64,000 nt of DNA from Streptomyces odontomachi (GTDB lineage: Bacteria > Actinomycetota > Actinomycetes > Streptomycetales > Streptomycetaceae): NCBI RefSeq assembly GCF_024435355.1, contig NZ_JAMJWG010000028.1:1-64000 (forward strand), written 5' to 3'. A program made the position numbers and the translations under genes. The notes below the pieces were generated by a model. The model had not been told where the DNA came from and searched no databases. It saw nothing but the letters and a program-made list of their open reading frames with translations. Positions 25,217 to 33,738 of this stretch are shown in pieces; the stretch's first letter is position 1, and each line of letters starts with the position of its first letter.

Positions 25217-26130
25217 GACGTCGCCCCGCCCTCCGCCGAGGCCTCGGCCGTGGTGAGGGTCTCGATCGGTGCGGGGACGCTTTCGGGCGCCAGGGTGAGC
25301 AGGGCGAAGTGCTGGGGCAGATGGACGGCGAGGCCGATGCGGCCGCCGGCCTCGATCTCGGCCAGCTCGTCACCGCGGCGCAGGGTCAGCGTGCTGCTCG
25401 TGCCGTCCAGGAGCGTGACGCCGGCGCGGAAGTCGCCGAGCAGGACCTGCTCGGGCGCGATCATGCGGGTCCGGGTGATGCGCAGCCCGGCCGCGTCCAG
25501 GGTGGGCAGCGCGCCCAGGGCGACCAGCTGCCAGTAGACGCGGGGGTGCATCACCAGTGCGTCGCAGGAGCCGCCCTGGTCCTCCACGTCGGCGGCTGCC
25601 GCCATGATGCTGCCGAGCAGGTCCGGTCTGCCCCGCAGATGGCGCAGGCCCGGCAGCCGGAGCAGACCGGTGACGGCGCCGTCGGCACTGCCGTGCAGCA
25701 GGACGTCGTTCTCCACCGTGCACAGCCGCACGATGACCCGGTGGTCGAAGAACCTGGCCAGCAGGGCCGGATCGCGGCAGATCTGGTCCGGCAGCGGGAC
25801 GCGCACGGAGACGGTCGTGAGCGCCGCCTTGACCGCGCGGGGCTGTTGATGGGCCTCGGGAGTGCCGGCGTACGCCGTGTCCCGGGTGGTGACATGGGCG
25901 AGGGCCTGCCGCTCCTGGACGAAGCTCACGGACTCGTCGGTGAGCGTGGCCGACTTCAGCAGATCACGGATCGGCGGCCGGGGCCGTGTCGAGGCGAGCG
26001 GAAAGTGTCGGGCCAGGGGCTCGTGCACGGTGGTGGCCACAACGCCGGTGCCGGAGCGGCTGGCGGCGATGGCGAGCTCTTCGCCCGGTGTGCGGCTGGC
26101 CAGTGCAGGATCGTCGATGAGGTAGTGCAC
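25213..26130 (-). CDS. HK97-fold shell protein, Family 3 (natural-product) encapsulin-like
   Basis: This 305-residue protein reads as an HK97-type capsid/encapsulin. The order is an N-terminal arm, a P-domain-like start (LTTVSVRVPLPDQICRDPAL), a region around TVENDVLLHGSADGAVTGLL matching the usual (E)xxxLxGdG...tGlL block, then CDALVMHPRVYWQLVALGAL, and a C-terminal A-domain end with MIAPEQVLLGDFRAGVTLLD, GGRIGLAVHLPQHFALLTL. No protease, portal, terminase or tail gene is present, so this is not a prophage. It heads an operon of biosynthetic genes, the setting described for Family 3 encapsulins. GTG 26130 follows AAAGAGG. Cargo and assembly are unproven. Confidence 0.82.
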   Translation of the reverse strand: MHYLIDDPALASRTPGEELAIAASRSGTGVVATTVHEPLARHFPLASTRPRPPIRDLLKSATLTDESVSFVQERQALAHVTTRDTAYAGTPEAHQQPRAVKAALTTVSVRVPLPDQICRDPALLARFFDHRVIVRLCTVENDVLLHGSADGAVTGLLRLPGLRHLRGRPDLLGSIMAAAADVEDQGGSCDALVMHPRVYWQLVALGALPTLDAAGLRITRTRMIAPEQVLLGDFRAGVTLLDGTSSTLTLRRGDELAEIEAGGRIGLAVHLPQHFALLTLAPESVPAPIETLTTAEASAEGGATS

Positions 26131-26519
26131 CAAACCTCTTTCTCCGCCGGGCCCGCCGCAGGTCCGGATGCGGACCAGGCGGAAACCCAGAGCCGTGTCG
26201 GTGTGGAGGTGTGCCGCGCCGCAGTGAACGCGCTGTCGATAGCGGAACATTCGCGCCACTCGGCAGCCGAACAGTAAACCCACCCTCGGAGTGTTGTGAA
26301 GTGACGTGCCCTCACCAATCCCCCATGCCCGGTTCATGCCGATCCGCGCGTCCCGGGCGCCGTTGCGCAACCATTTCCCAAGCTCCAACGGGACGGTGAC
26401 GGCGCTGCTCAGACGCGCTTTCCGGGGCGCCGCTGACCCGTCGGGAGCAAGGTCAGCAGGAAGTGGGCGTGAGGTATGTCTTGCCAACTGGCCTGGTCCT
26501 GCTGTCGGATGACCCGGCA

Positions 26520-26555
26520 CCGGCATATGGCCGGAATGACAGACCGAACGTTCGG
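26520..26555. promoter_or_regulatory. Two palindromes in the divergent promoter of the encapsulin cluster
   Basis: CCGAACGTTCGG (26544-26555) is a perfect 12-bp palindrome ending 8 nt before the aminotransferase ribosome binding site, the size and style of a TetR-type operator. CCGGC-ATATG-GCCGG lies just upstream (26520-26534). A weaker copy of the first motif, GAACATTCG (26245-26253), sits about 115 bp upstream of the encapsulin start. The 448-bp gap 26131-26578 contains no gene I can support, and no regulator gene lies in the cluster. Confidence 0.5.
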
Positions 26556-26578
26556 ACCAGTTGTGGAGGAAGTCGCCG

Positions 26579-27838
26579 ATGACCACACCGACGCGCACCG
26601 CACCACTGGCGATCGACGGCGGGCCACCCATCCGCCAGAGCGTCTGGCCGACGTACGACAACGGCGACGCCTACGTCTTCGAGGAAGACATCGCCGCCGT
26701 TGTCGATGTTCTACAAAGCCGTCGTTATTTCCGGTATGACACGCGTAGACACGAGGACACGGAGACCGGCGCACTGGAAGCGGCCCTGTGTACCCACTTC
26801 GGGTCCGCGCACGCCCTGGCCTGTGCCAGCGGGACGACGGCGCTCGCGCTGGGACTGCTCGCCCTCGACCTGCCGCCGGGCTCGGAAGTGGCCTGCCCGG
26901 CCTTCACCTTCGCCGCCACGCCCAGCGCGATCATGCTCGCCGGCCACCGCCCGGTGCTGGTCGAGTGTGACGACAACCTGCACCTGGACGTCGCCGACCT
27001 GCGACGCCGGATGGCGGGCGGGGCCCGCGCCATCGTGGTGGTGCACATGCGGGGGTTCGCCAGCGACATGCCGGCGATCTGCGCCGTCGCCGAGGAGTTC
27101 GGCGTTCCGATCGTGGAGGACGCGGTGCCGGCGCTGGGTGTCCGGCTGCACGGCCGCCCGCTCGGCACCTGGGGGAGGTTCGGCGCCTTCTCCACCCAGT
27201 CGGACAAGGCGCTCAACACCGGCGAAGGCGGATTCCTGGTCACGGACGACACCGAGGCCTACGCCCGCACGCTGGTCTACTGCGGTGCCTACGAGTCGCG
27301 GATGGCACGGCACTTCGTCGACCCCCCGAGCCTCGACGACCTGGCGCTGCCGCTGTTCAGCTGGCGGATGGACGAGATACGCGCGGCGCTGGCACGCACC
27401 CAGCTCGGCAGGCTGCCGGACCGGCTGGCCGCGCACCGGCACAACTACGAGCGGGTCGCCGCCGCCCTCAAGGACCGCGACGACATCGTGGTACGGCAAC
27501 CCGTGGCGCCCGGCGCCTACCTCGGTGAGGCGCTGCTGCTGCGGCTGCCGGACGCACCGGTCTCCACGGTCTCCTGGTTCGCGCGCGCCCTGCGGGCCGA
27601 GGGCATCTGCGTACGCGCCCTCGGCGACCCGGACGACGTCAACGTCCGGGCGTTCTGGAACTGGCGCTTCCTGTTCCCCGACGCGGCGGAGGCACGCGCC
27701 GCGTACCCGGTGACTGCCGCGTTCGTCGACTCGACGGTCGACATCCCCCTGTCGGCGAACCTGACCGACGCCGACTGCGACCAACTCGTCGAGGCGCTCT
27801 GCAAGGTCGCCGACGCCCTCCCGGGTCGGCGCCGGTGA
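26579..27838 (+). CDS. DegT/DnrJ/EryC1-family PLP aminotransferase
   Basis: This 419-residue fold-type I aminotransferase is of the sugar/aminocyclitol kind. The PLP lysine is K210 in STQSDKALNTGEGGF; the cofactor Asp is in IVEDAVPALG (about 181), and ALACASGTTALALGL binds the phosphate. The enzyme should install an amine on a keto sugar, cyclitol or similar intermediate. ATG 26579 follows GGAGGA. It starts the plus-strand arm of the encapsulin cluster and overlaps the sulfotransferase by GTGA. Confidence 0.92.
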   Translation: MTTPTRTAPLAIDGGPPIRQSVWPTYDNGDAYVFEEDIAAVVDVLQSRRYFRYDTRRHEDTETGALEAALCTHFGSAHALACASGTTALALGLLALDLPPGSEVACPAFTFAATPSAIMLAGHRPVLVECDDNLHLDVADLRRRMAGGARAIVVVHMRGFASDMPAICAVAEEFGVPIVEDAVPALGVRLHGRPLGTWGRFGAFSTQSDKALNTGEGGFLVTDDTEAYARTLVYCGAYESRMARHFVDPPSLDDLALPLFSWRMDEIRAALARTQLGRLPDRLAAHRHNYERVAAALKDRDDIVVRQPVAPGAYLGEALLLRLPDAPVSTVSWFARALRAEGICVRALGDPDDVNVRAFWNWRFLFPDAAEARAAYPVTAAFVDSTVDIPLSANLTDADCDQLVEALCKVADALPGRRR

Positions 27839-28746
27839 CGACACGGCCCGTCGTCGTCTACCTGACCGGCTGGTGCCGCAGCGGCACGACCCTGATCGGG
27901 AACCTGATCGGCGAACTGCCCGGCGCCGTCCACGTCGGCGAGGTGCATTACCTGTACCGCCACGGCGTCCTGACCGACGGGACCAACGACAGCTGCGGCT
28001 GCGGCACCCGGATCGCCGAATGCCCGCTGTGGTCGGGGGTGCTGGCCCGGCTGGGCGCACCGGACTCCGTGCCCGAGCTGACCGGGCGGCAGCGACGGTT
28101 GCTGCGCACCCGGCACACCGCGGCACGGCTGTCCGGGGCCGCGGGCCCGCGCCGGGCCACCGCGGCCGCCCTGGCCGACCTGGAGCGTCTGCACACGGCG
28201 ATCGCTGCGGAGTCGGGCGCGTCGATCATCGTGGACAGCGGCAAGTACCCGGCCGAGGCCGCGACCCTGTGCGGCAGCACCGCCGTGCGCACCCACGTCC
28301 TGCACGTGGTGCGCGACCCCCGCGCGATCGCGGAGTCATGGCGGCGTCCGAAGGACTACATCCCGGCGATGTCGGCGTGGCGCAGCACCGCTTACTGGGT
28401 CGCGTTCAACCGGGCGTCGCACCTCGTCGGTCAGGCGTTCCCCGACCGGTACCGATGCATCCGGTACGAGGACTTCGCCGCCGAGCCCCGGGAGACCCTC
28501 GGCGCCGTGCTGGCGGACTGGGGCCTTGCTGACGAGCCGCCCGTGACGGCGGACGGCACCGCGGAGCTGTCGGTCAACCACACCGTCACCGGCAACCCCG
28601 ACCGCTTCCGCCACGGCGCGGTGACGATACGGCCCGACGATCGTTGGCGGGCCCGGACACCACCGGCGACCCGGCTCGTCTCCGGGCTCGTCGCCGCGCC
28701 CTGGCTGGGCCGGTACGGATATCGGCGAACTGTTGAAAAGGGTTGA
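27835..28746 (+). CDS. PAPS-dependent sulfotransferase
   Basis: This 303-residue cytoplasmic sulfotransferase has both PAPS sites: the 5'-phosphosulfate loop LTGWCRSGTTLIGNLIG (about 10-26) and the 3'-phosphate site VVRDPRAIAESWRR (about 159-171), followed by RYEDFAAEP typical of the family. It should transfer sulfate to a hydroxyl or amine of the cluster product. The GTG start overlaps the aminotransferase stop. The CGCG/C-rich stretch DSCGCGTRIAECPLW occurs in other bacterial members. Confidence 0.9.
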   Translation: MTTRPVVVYLTGWCRSGTTLIGNLIGELPGAVHVGEVHYLYRHGVLTDGTNDSCGCGTRIAECPLWSGVLARLGAPDSVPELTGRQRRLLRTRHTAARLSGAAGPRRATAAALADLERLHTAIAAESGASIIVDSGKYPAEAATLCGSTAVRTHVLHVVRDPRAIAESWRRPKDYIPAMSAWRSTAYWVAFNRASHLVGQAFPDRYRCIRYEDFAAEPRETLGAVLADWGLADEPPVTADGTAELSVNHTVTGNPDRFRHGAVTIRPDDRWRARTPPATRLVSGLVAAPWLGRYGYRRTVEKG

Positions 28747-28762
28747 TAAAGGGAGGTTGACC

Positions 28763-29527
28763 ATGGATCTGGGGATCGCCGGCAGGGTGGCCCTGGTGTC
28801 CGGAGCCAGCAGCGGGCTGGGGCGTGCGATCGCCACCACGCTGGCCGCCGAGGGCGCCCACGTGGCGATCTGCGGCCGCGACGCCGACCGTCTCGCGTCC
28901 GCGGCGGACGAGGTGGCCGCCGCCGGATCCGGGCGGGTGCGCGCCGACCAGGTCGACGTCCGCGACCACGACGCGGTCCGCGACTGGGTCGACGCGGTCG
29001 CGGCCGACCTCGGGGGACTGCACATCGTGGTGACCAACGCCGGCGGCCCACCGGCCGGTCCGGTCACCGCCTTCGACCTGCCGGCCTACCGCGCCGCGGT
29101 GGAACTGTCCCTGCTCTCCCACATCGGGATGGTGCAGACCGCGTTGCCGCACCTGCGCGCGGCGGGCTGGGGCCGCGTCCTGCTCGTGGCCTCCGAGACC
29201 ATCCGCCAGCCCAGGCCCCAGTACGGGCTGTCCAACACGGTACGGCCCGGACTGCTCGGCTTCGCCAAGTCGCTGGTCCCCGAGGTCGGCCCGGACGGCA
29301 TCACCGTCAACGTCCTCGCCCCCGGCTACCACCGGACGGGAACGCTGGAGGCGCAGTTCGCCGATCCGGACAAGGGCCTGGCCGAGATCGCCGCGACCCT
29401 CCCCGTGCGACGTCTTGGCACCCCGGCCGACCTGGCCGCCACCGCCGCGTTCCTGGCCAGCGACCGGGCCGGCTTCATCACCGGCAGCACCGTGCTGGTC
29501 GACGGCGGCGCCACGCAGGGAATGTGA
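28763..29527 (+). CDS. SDR-family oxidoreductase with altered YxxxK motif
   Basis: This 254-residue short-chain dehydrogenase has the NAD(P) loop SGASSGLGRAIA, NAG at about 92-94, Ser 144 in VASE and Tyr 154, but the usual Lys at +4 is Asn (YGLSN, N158), with an Arg two residues later. The same LSNxxR arrangement occurs in a known group of 3-oxoacyl-ACP-reductase-like SDRs, so it is probably a subfamily trait rather than decay. ATG 28763 follows GGGAGG. Last gene of the plus arm of the encapsulin cluster; the reaction is unknown. Confidence 0.88.
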   Translation: MDLGIAGRVALVSGASSGLGRAIATTLAAEGAHVAICGRDADRLASAADEVAAAGSGRVRADQVDVRDHDAVRDWVDAVAADLGGLHIVVTNAGGPPAGPVTAFDLPAYRAAVELSLLSHIGMVQTALPHLRAAGWGRVLLVASETIRQPRPQYGLSNTVRPGLLGFAKSLVPEVGPDGITVNVLAPGYHRTGTLEAQFADPDKGLAEIAATLPVRRLGTPADLAATAAFLASDRAGFITGSTVLVDGGATQGM

Positions 29528-29634
29528 CCGTGCGCCCCGTGGCGCCGCCGCACCACCGCCCCGAATCCCCCGAACGTGGGAAACCTCCCTGATGTAACGG
29601 TTTATCTGATCATCGCGTCCCTACGGTCCTGCGC

Positions 29635-30888
29635 ATGACCGTGCCGACCGCCGCAGCCCCGACCGTCACCCGTCCGGCCCTCACCCGACTCGACCTCACC
29701 GCGTTCGCGGGACACCACAACACCACCCTCCAGCTGGCTCCGCTGACCTTCGTGGCGGGCCCGAGCGGCAGCGGCAAGTCCACCGCGCTGGCCGCGTACG
29801 CGGCCCTGGCACGGCTGGGCGCCGGCGCCGAGCTGGCGGAGGCGTTCCCCGATCCGCACGCCTGCGTCCCCGAGCGGGCCCGGCCCGAAGCGGGCCGGCG
29901 GGGCTTTCGCATCGGCTGCACGGCGGGCGGGCCGGTCGGCCCGGTCCGGCTCGACCTCGCCGTCCAGGTCGAGCCGGACCTGCGCATCGTCGGCGAGCGC
30001 CTCACCGCAGGGGGCCTGACCCTCCTGGAGACCGCTCTGAGCCACCCCGGCCGGCCCGCCGTGCAGGCCGCCTGGCACACCAGGGGCGCCGCACCGGTGA
30101 CCTACGGCCGGCTGCCTGACGACCGGCTCGGCACGGCCCTGCTGCCGCTGCGGGTGGCCGGCAGCACCGAAGGGCAGCGGCGGGTGGTCGCGGCGGCGGA
30201 GCAGATGGTGCTGGCGCTGCGGTCGGTCTTCGTCTGCGACCCACGCCCGCGGCTCATGCGGGCCGTCCCTGCGGCGGCGTGCGGGGGACGGCTGCTGCCC
30301 GGCTGCGACAACCTCGCCGAGGTGGTGGCCAGGACCAGGACGGAGTGCGGACGGCGACACGCCCGCCTGGTCGCGGCGTTACGGGCCGGCTGCGCGGGTC
30401 CGGTGCGTGACCTGTGCGCCCGGCGGGACGGCGAGGGCGTGCTGCGGGCGGTCGTGGAGCGCGGCGAGGGCGTTGCGACCCCCGTCGAGCGGCTGGGCGA
30501 CGGTGAACTGCGGTACCTGGCCCTCGCGCTGGTGCTGCTCACCGGACCAGCGGTGCTCCAGGTCGACACGGTGGCCGAGGTGCCCGCCGCCTATCAGACG
30601 CTCACCGTGCTCGCCGACGGTTTCGACCGCTGCCTCGACGCGCGCCAGACCCGTGAACTGACTCGGCTGGCGGGCGACATGTGCGGTCGGGGACACATCC
30701 GGCTGGTGGCGACGGTGGCCGGCCGCCCGTCGTCGGCCGGGGGCGGGGGAGCGGCAGAGGACGGTCGAGCGACAGGAGGCGGGGGAGCGGCAGGAGACGG
30801 GGGAGCGACAGGAGACGGGGGAGCGACAGGAGACGGGGGCAAGGCGGCGACGATGGGCCGGGCCACGGTGGTAGACCTGGGACGGTGA
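29635..30888 (+). CDS. AAA/ABC-type ATP-binding protein
   Basis: This 417-residue protein has a Walker A motif near the N-terminus (FVAGPSGSGKSTALAAYAAL, about 37-56) and, far downstream, LGDGELRYLALALVLLTGP, a degenerate signature/Walker B like that of RecF/SMC-type or AAA_21 ATPases. Between them lies a predicted-ATPase insert. The C-terminus contains a tandem Gly/Ala/Asp repeat. Its stop overlaps the MazG-like start (GTGA). The family is widespread in Streptomyces without an assigned role. Confidence 0.75.
   Translation: MTVPTAAAPTVTRPALTRLDLTAFAGHHNTTLQLAPLTFVAGPSGSGKSTALAAYAALARLGAGAELAEAFPDPHACVPERARPEAGRRGFRIGCTAGGPVGPVRLDLAVQVEPDLRIVGERLTAGGLTLLETALSHPGRPAVQAAWHTRGAAPVTYGRLPDDRLGTALLPLRVAGSTEGQRRVVAAAEQMVLALRSVFVCDPRPRLMRAVPAAACGGRLLPGCDNLAEVVARTRTECGRRHARLVAALRAGCAGPVRDLCARRDGEGVLRAVVERGEGVATPVERLGDGELRYLALALVLLTGPAVLQVDTVAEVPAAYQTLTVLADGFDRCLDARQTRELTRLAGDMCGRGHIRLVATVAGRPSSAGGGGAAEDGRATGGGGAAGDGGATGDGGATGDGGKAATMGRATVVDLGR
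30745..30834 (+). repeat. 18-bp in-frame minisatellite in the ATPase gene
   Basis: Five tandem 18-bp units run from 30745 to 30834. The last two are identical (GGGGGAGCGACAGGAGAC), the third differs at one base and the first two are degenerate. They encode six-residue Ala/Thr/Gly/Asp repeats (ATGDGG) near the C-terminus, likely a length-variable tail. Confidence 0.85.
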
Positions 30889-31319
30889 CGGACTCCTCTG
30901 ACGCTTCGCCGACTTCCGCCCCCGCCTCCCCTCCTTCTCCCCACCCCGCACCCGCCCCGGCCGCCGGCGGCGCCCTGGACGTGGCCACCCTGCAACGCAG
31001 GCTGGTCGACTTCGCCGCGGCACGCCGCTGGCAGCCCTTCCACACCCCCAAGAACCTGACCTCCGCGCTGATGGTCGAGGCCGCCGAACTGGGCGAGATC
31101 TTCCAGTGGCTGACGCCGGAGCAGTCGGCCCGGGTGATGGACGACCCGGACACCGCCCACCGCGTCAGGGACGAGACGGCGGACGTCCTGTCCTATCTGC
31201 TGCAACTGTGCGAGGTGCTGGGGATCGATGTCCTGGAGGCACTTCAGGCCAAGATCGACCGCAATGAGCGGAGATTCCCGGTGCCGGATGATTCCTCCCC
31301 GTCCGGTCAGGCTTCGTGA
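30885..31319 (+). CDS. MazG-like nucleotide pyrophosphohydrolase
   Basis: About 144 residues: a Ser/Pro/Ala-rich lead (1-38) and an all-alpha NTP pyrophosphatase domain with the metal-binding pattern MVEAAELGEIFQW and, on the next helix, DETADVLSYLLQLCE. Such enzymes hydrolyse dCTP, dUTP or abnormal nucleotides to monophosphates plus pyrophosphate. The GTG start overlaps the ATPase stop by 4 nt, so the two products may work together. Confidence 0.85.
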   Translation: MTDSSDASPTSAPASPPSPHPAPAPAAGGALDVATLQRRLVDFAAARRWQPFHTPKNLTSALMVEAAELGEIFQWLTPEQSARVMDDPDTAHRVRDETADVLSYLLQLCEVLGIDVLEALQAKIDRNERRFPVPDDSSPSGQAS

Positions 31320-31530
31320 GCGCTGCCGCCTTCACTGATCTTGCCCGGCACGCCCGTTCGTCACTCTCCGGAGTTACGAACTTATCAACATTGGATTTTC
31401 TGTCCACAGATTTCGGGTTTCCTCTGGCTTTTCGTCACGGCGGGCCTCACTCTTAGTAGTGACCACGGGAGTTGGGAAAACCGCGCGACGCTCGCGTGGC
31501 GGAGGCCCTTCAGGAAGACGGGGACGGCGG

Positions 31531-32010
31531 ATGGATGCGGTGCGGCTCATCGGAGTGGGCAGACGTGCACTGGCACAGAGCCATGAGGTCCCGGACATCG
31601 TGGCCGAGGCCTGGCAGGCACAGGCCCTGGCGCAAGCGGTCGGCAGCCGGCTGGCGGTAGGTGGTCCGCCGGAGCTGCGGGGCGAGGCACTGGGCCTGAG
31701 CGAGGTGGGCGGTCGAGGCTGCGGAGCCCTCGGCGACCCGGAGTTGAAGACCGAAGAGATCCGAGCCAGCCAGCTCACGGAGATAGGCGACGCCCGCCAG
31801 TCCCTGCTGGAACTGGGCGTGATGCTCGGCGAAGTCGGCATGGCGCTCGTCGGCATAGCCTGCTCGGCCGAGGAGGACAGCGTCTACTGGCAGTGCATGG
31901 AAGGCATCGACGCGGCCGACGAGGCACGCGACCGCGTCGTGGACATGCTCCGCAAACTCGCCGCACGCGACGAGAACCTCCCGGAGCGCGATTCGGCAGG
32001 CACCCCGTGA
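31531..32010 (+). CDS. Streptomyces-conserved small protein (DUF6099-like)
   Basis: This 159-residue helical protein starts MDAVRLIGVGRRALAQSHEV and contains AEAWQAQALAQAVGSRLAVG and YWQCMEGIDAADEARDRV. I recall this pattern as a Streptomyces family named DUF6099; no function is known. No signal peptide or catalytic motif is visible. The start is chosen at the ATG giving the conserved N-terminus. The 211-bp gap before it is AT-rich and holds TCACT-N6-AGTGA (31447-31462), a possible promoter or operator. Confidence 0.65.
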   Translation: MDAVRLIGVGRRALAQSHEVPDIVAEAWQAQALAQAVGSRLAVGGPPELRGEALGLSEVGGRGCGALGDPELKTEEIRASQLTEIGDARQSLLELGVMLGEVGMALVGIACSAEEDSVYWQCMEGIDAADEARDRVVDMLRKLAARDENLPERDSAGTP

Positions 32011-32184
32011 CCCGGACACCACCTCGCGCGCGTGGCCGCCAGGCGATCCGCTGCGTCAGGGCGCGCGGCGCACCGTCCGGGCGGTGCGTCCGCCCCCGGG
32101 CGTCCGCCCCTTCCGTGCGGGCCGGACGGTGGAAACGGCCCACCACCCGTGCCGGGTCGCATCCTCACCATGCAGGATGTGGGC

Positions 32185-33108
32185 ATGGATCTGCGTATTT
32201 TCACTGAGCCCCAGCAGGGCGCTTCCTACGACACCCTTCTGACCGTGGCCAAGGCGACCGAGGATCTGGGCTTCGACGGGTTCTTCCGGTCGGACCACTA
32301 CCTGCGCATGGGTGAGGTGGACGGGCTGCCCGGGCCGACCGACGCCTGGGTCACCCTCGCCGGGCTGGCCCGCGAGACCCGACGGATCCGGCTCGGCACG
32401 CTGATGACCGCCGCCACCTTCCGGCTGCCCGGTGTCCTCGCGATCCAGGTCGCCCAGGTGGACCAGATGTCCGGCGGCCGTGTCGAGCTGGGCCTGGGTG
32501 CCGGCTGGTACGAGGAGGAGCACACGGCGTACGGGATTCCGTTCCCCGCGGAGAAGTTCGCGCGGCTGGAGGAGCAGCTGGCGATCGTCACCGGCCTGTG
32601 GGCCACGGAGGAAGGCAAGACCTTCAGCCACCAGGGCACGCACTACCAGCTCACCGACTCGCCCGCACTGCCCAAGCCCGCCCAGGCCAAGGTTCCGGTC
32701 CTCATCGGGGGGAGCGGGCCGGTCCGCACCCCGCGACTCGCCGCCCGGTATGCCGACGAGTTCAACATGCCGTTCGCCTCGATCGCCGACAGCGAGAGCC
32801 AGTTCGGCCGCGTCCGCGCCGCCGCCGAGCAGGCCGGCCGCCAGGGCGACGACCTGGTGTACTCCAACGCCCTGGTGGCCTGTGTCGGCCGTGACGAAGC
32901 CGAAGTGGCACGCCGGGCCGCCGCCATCGGCCGGCAGGTCGACGAACTCAGGACCAACGGCCTGGCCGGCACCCCGGCCGAGGTCGTCGACCGGATCGGG
33001 CAGTACGCCGCGGCCGGATCGCAGCGGATGTACCTCCAGATCCTGGACCTGGCCGACCTGGACCACCTGGAGCTGATCGCGTCCGAGGTGCAGAGCCAGC
33101 TGCCCTGA
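32185..33108 (+). CDS. LLM-class F420-dependent oxidoreductase
   Basis: This 307-residue luciferase-like TIM barrel has the family blocks GFDGFFRSDHYL, RIRLGTLMTAATFRLPGVLA, DQMSGGRVELGLGAGWYEEEH and VLIGGSGPVRTPRLAARYAD. Members of this group in actinobacteria use cofactor F420 to reduce or oxidise varied small molecules. ATG 32185 gives the canonical N-terminus MDLRIFTEPQQGASY; an in-frame ATG at 32170 is less likely. No pathway partner is adjacent. Confidence 0.88.
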   Translation: MDLRIFTEPQQGASYDTLLTVAKATEDLGFDGFFRSDHYLRMGEVDGLPGPTDAWVTLAGLARETRRIRLGTLMTAATFRLPGVLAIQVAQVDQMSGGRVELGLGAGWYEEEHTAYGIPFPAEKFARLEEQLAIVTGLWATEEGKTFSHQGTHYQLTDSPALPKPAQAKVPVLIGGSGPVRTPRLAARYADEFNMPFASIADSESQFGRVRAAAEQAGRQGDDLVYSNALVACVGRDEAEVARRAAAIGRQVDELRTNGLAGTPAEVVDRIGQYAAAGSQRMYLQILDLADLDHLELIASEVQSQLP

Positions 33109-33214
33109 CGGGCCGCACGGGGCGTGCGGGGCGTGCGGGGCGCACGGGGCGTGCGGGGCGTGCGCCCATGCCGCCCGGACGGAGCACCGCGCTGCCGTAC
33201 GTCGCACGGTGCCG

Positions 33215-33237
33215 TGTGCCACGTGCCCCGTGGCACA
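33215..33237. terminator. Hairpin downstream of the LLM oxidoreductase
   Basis: TGTGCCACG and CGTGGCACA are perfect 9-bp arms with a 5-nt loop, 107 bp after the stop codon. It could be a terminator or part of the repeat-rich gap. Confidence 0.45.
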
Positions 33238-33285
33238 GGGCCCCGTCGCACCAGGGGCCCGTCCAGCCGCGCCGTGCCGACTCGC

Positions 33286-33380
33286 GCCGTGCCGGTCGAC
33301 GGCGCGCCCTTCGTCCCGACCCGCGCCGCGCCGTGCCGGTTGACGGCGCGCCTCTCGTCCCGACCCGCGCCGCGCCGTGC
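33286..33380. repeat. 44-bp direct repeats in a 630-bp gap
   Basis: A 44-bp unit beginning GCCGTGCCGG starts at 33286 and again at 33330 with few differences, and a third truncated copy starts at 33374. GGGGCGTGCG repeats occur at 33118-33165. Open frames across 33109-33738 reflect composition; apart from the hairpin at 33215 I see no gene here. Confidence 0.6.
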
Positions 33381-33738
33381 CGCAACGTCATGCAAGGCCT
33401 GCCCACCCTGCCCACCCTGCCCGCCCTGCCCCGCACCCCGAAGCGGCGGGGCGGGCCGCGGCGACCGGGAGGAAACCGGAGCGGCTTCGACCGGGCGGCG
33501 TCCTTCACCCATTCGGCAGGCGCCGCGATCCGCCCGATAACTCGTAGCCAAAACCCCCTGCCGGGCCTCGGAAACCCAGGAACGCCGGGCTCGTGAGGTC
33601 GATCGCCCTGCTTGTGCCGCGCCATGGCAATCACCATGGGAACCGGGCACGAGTAGTTGGTTTCGTCTGGTGATGCTTTGGTGGCTTTCGTCGGGGTGTC
33701 ACCTATGTGGCACCACTTTCGAACCCAGGGAGCAAGAC

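Noticed and set aside
25213..26130. Prophage remnant instead of encapsulin
   Set aside because: No protease, portal, terminase, tail or integrase gene nearby; the gene overlaps biosynthetic genes by 4 nt.
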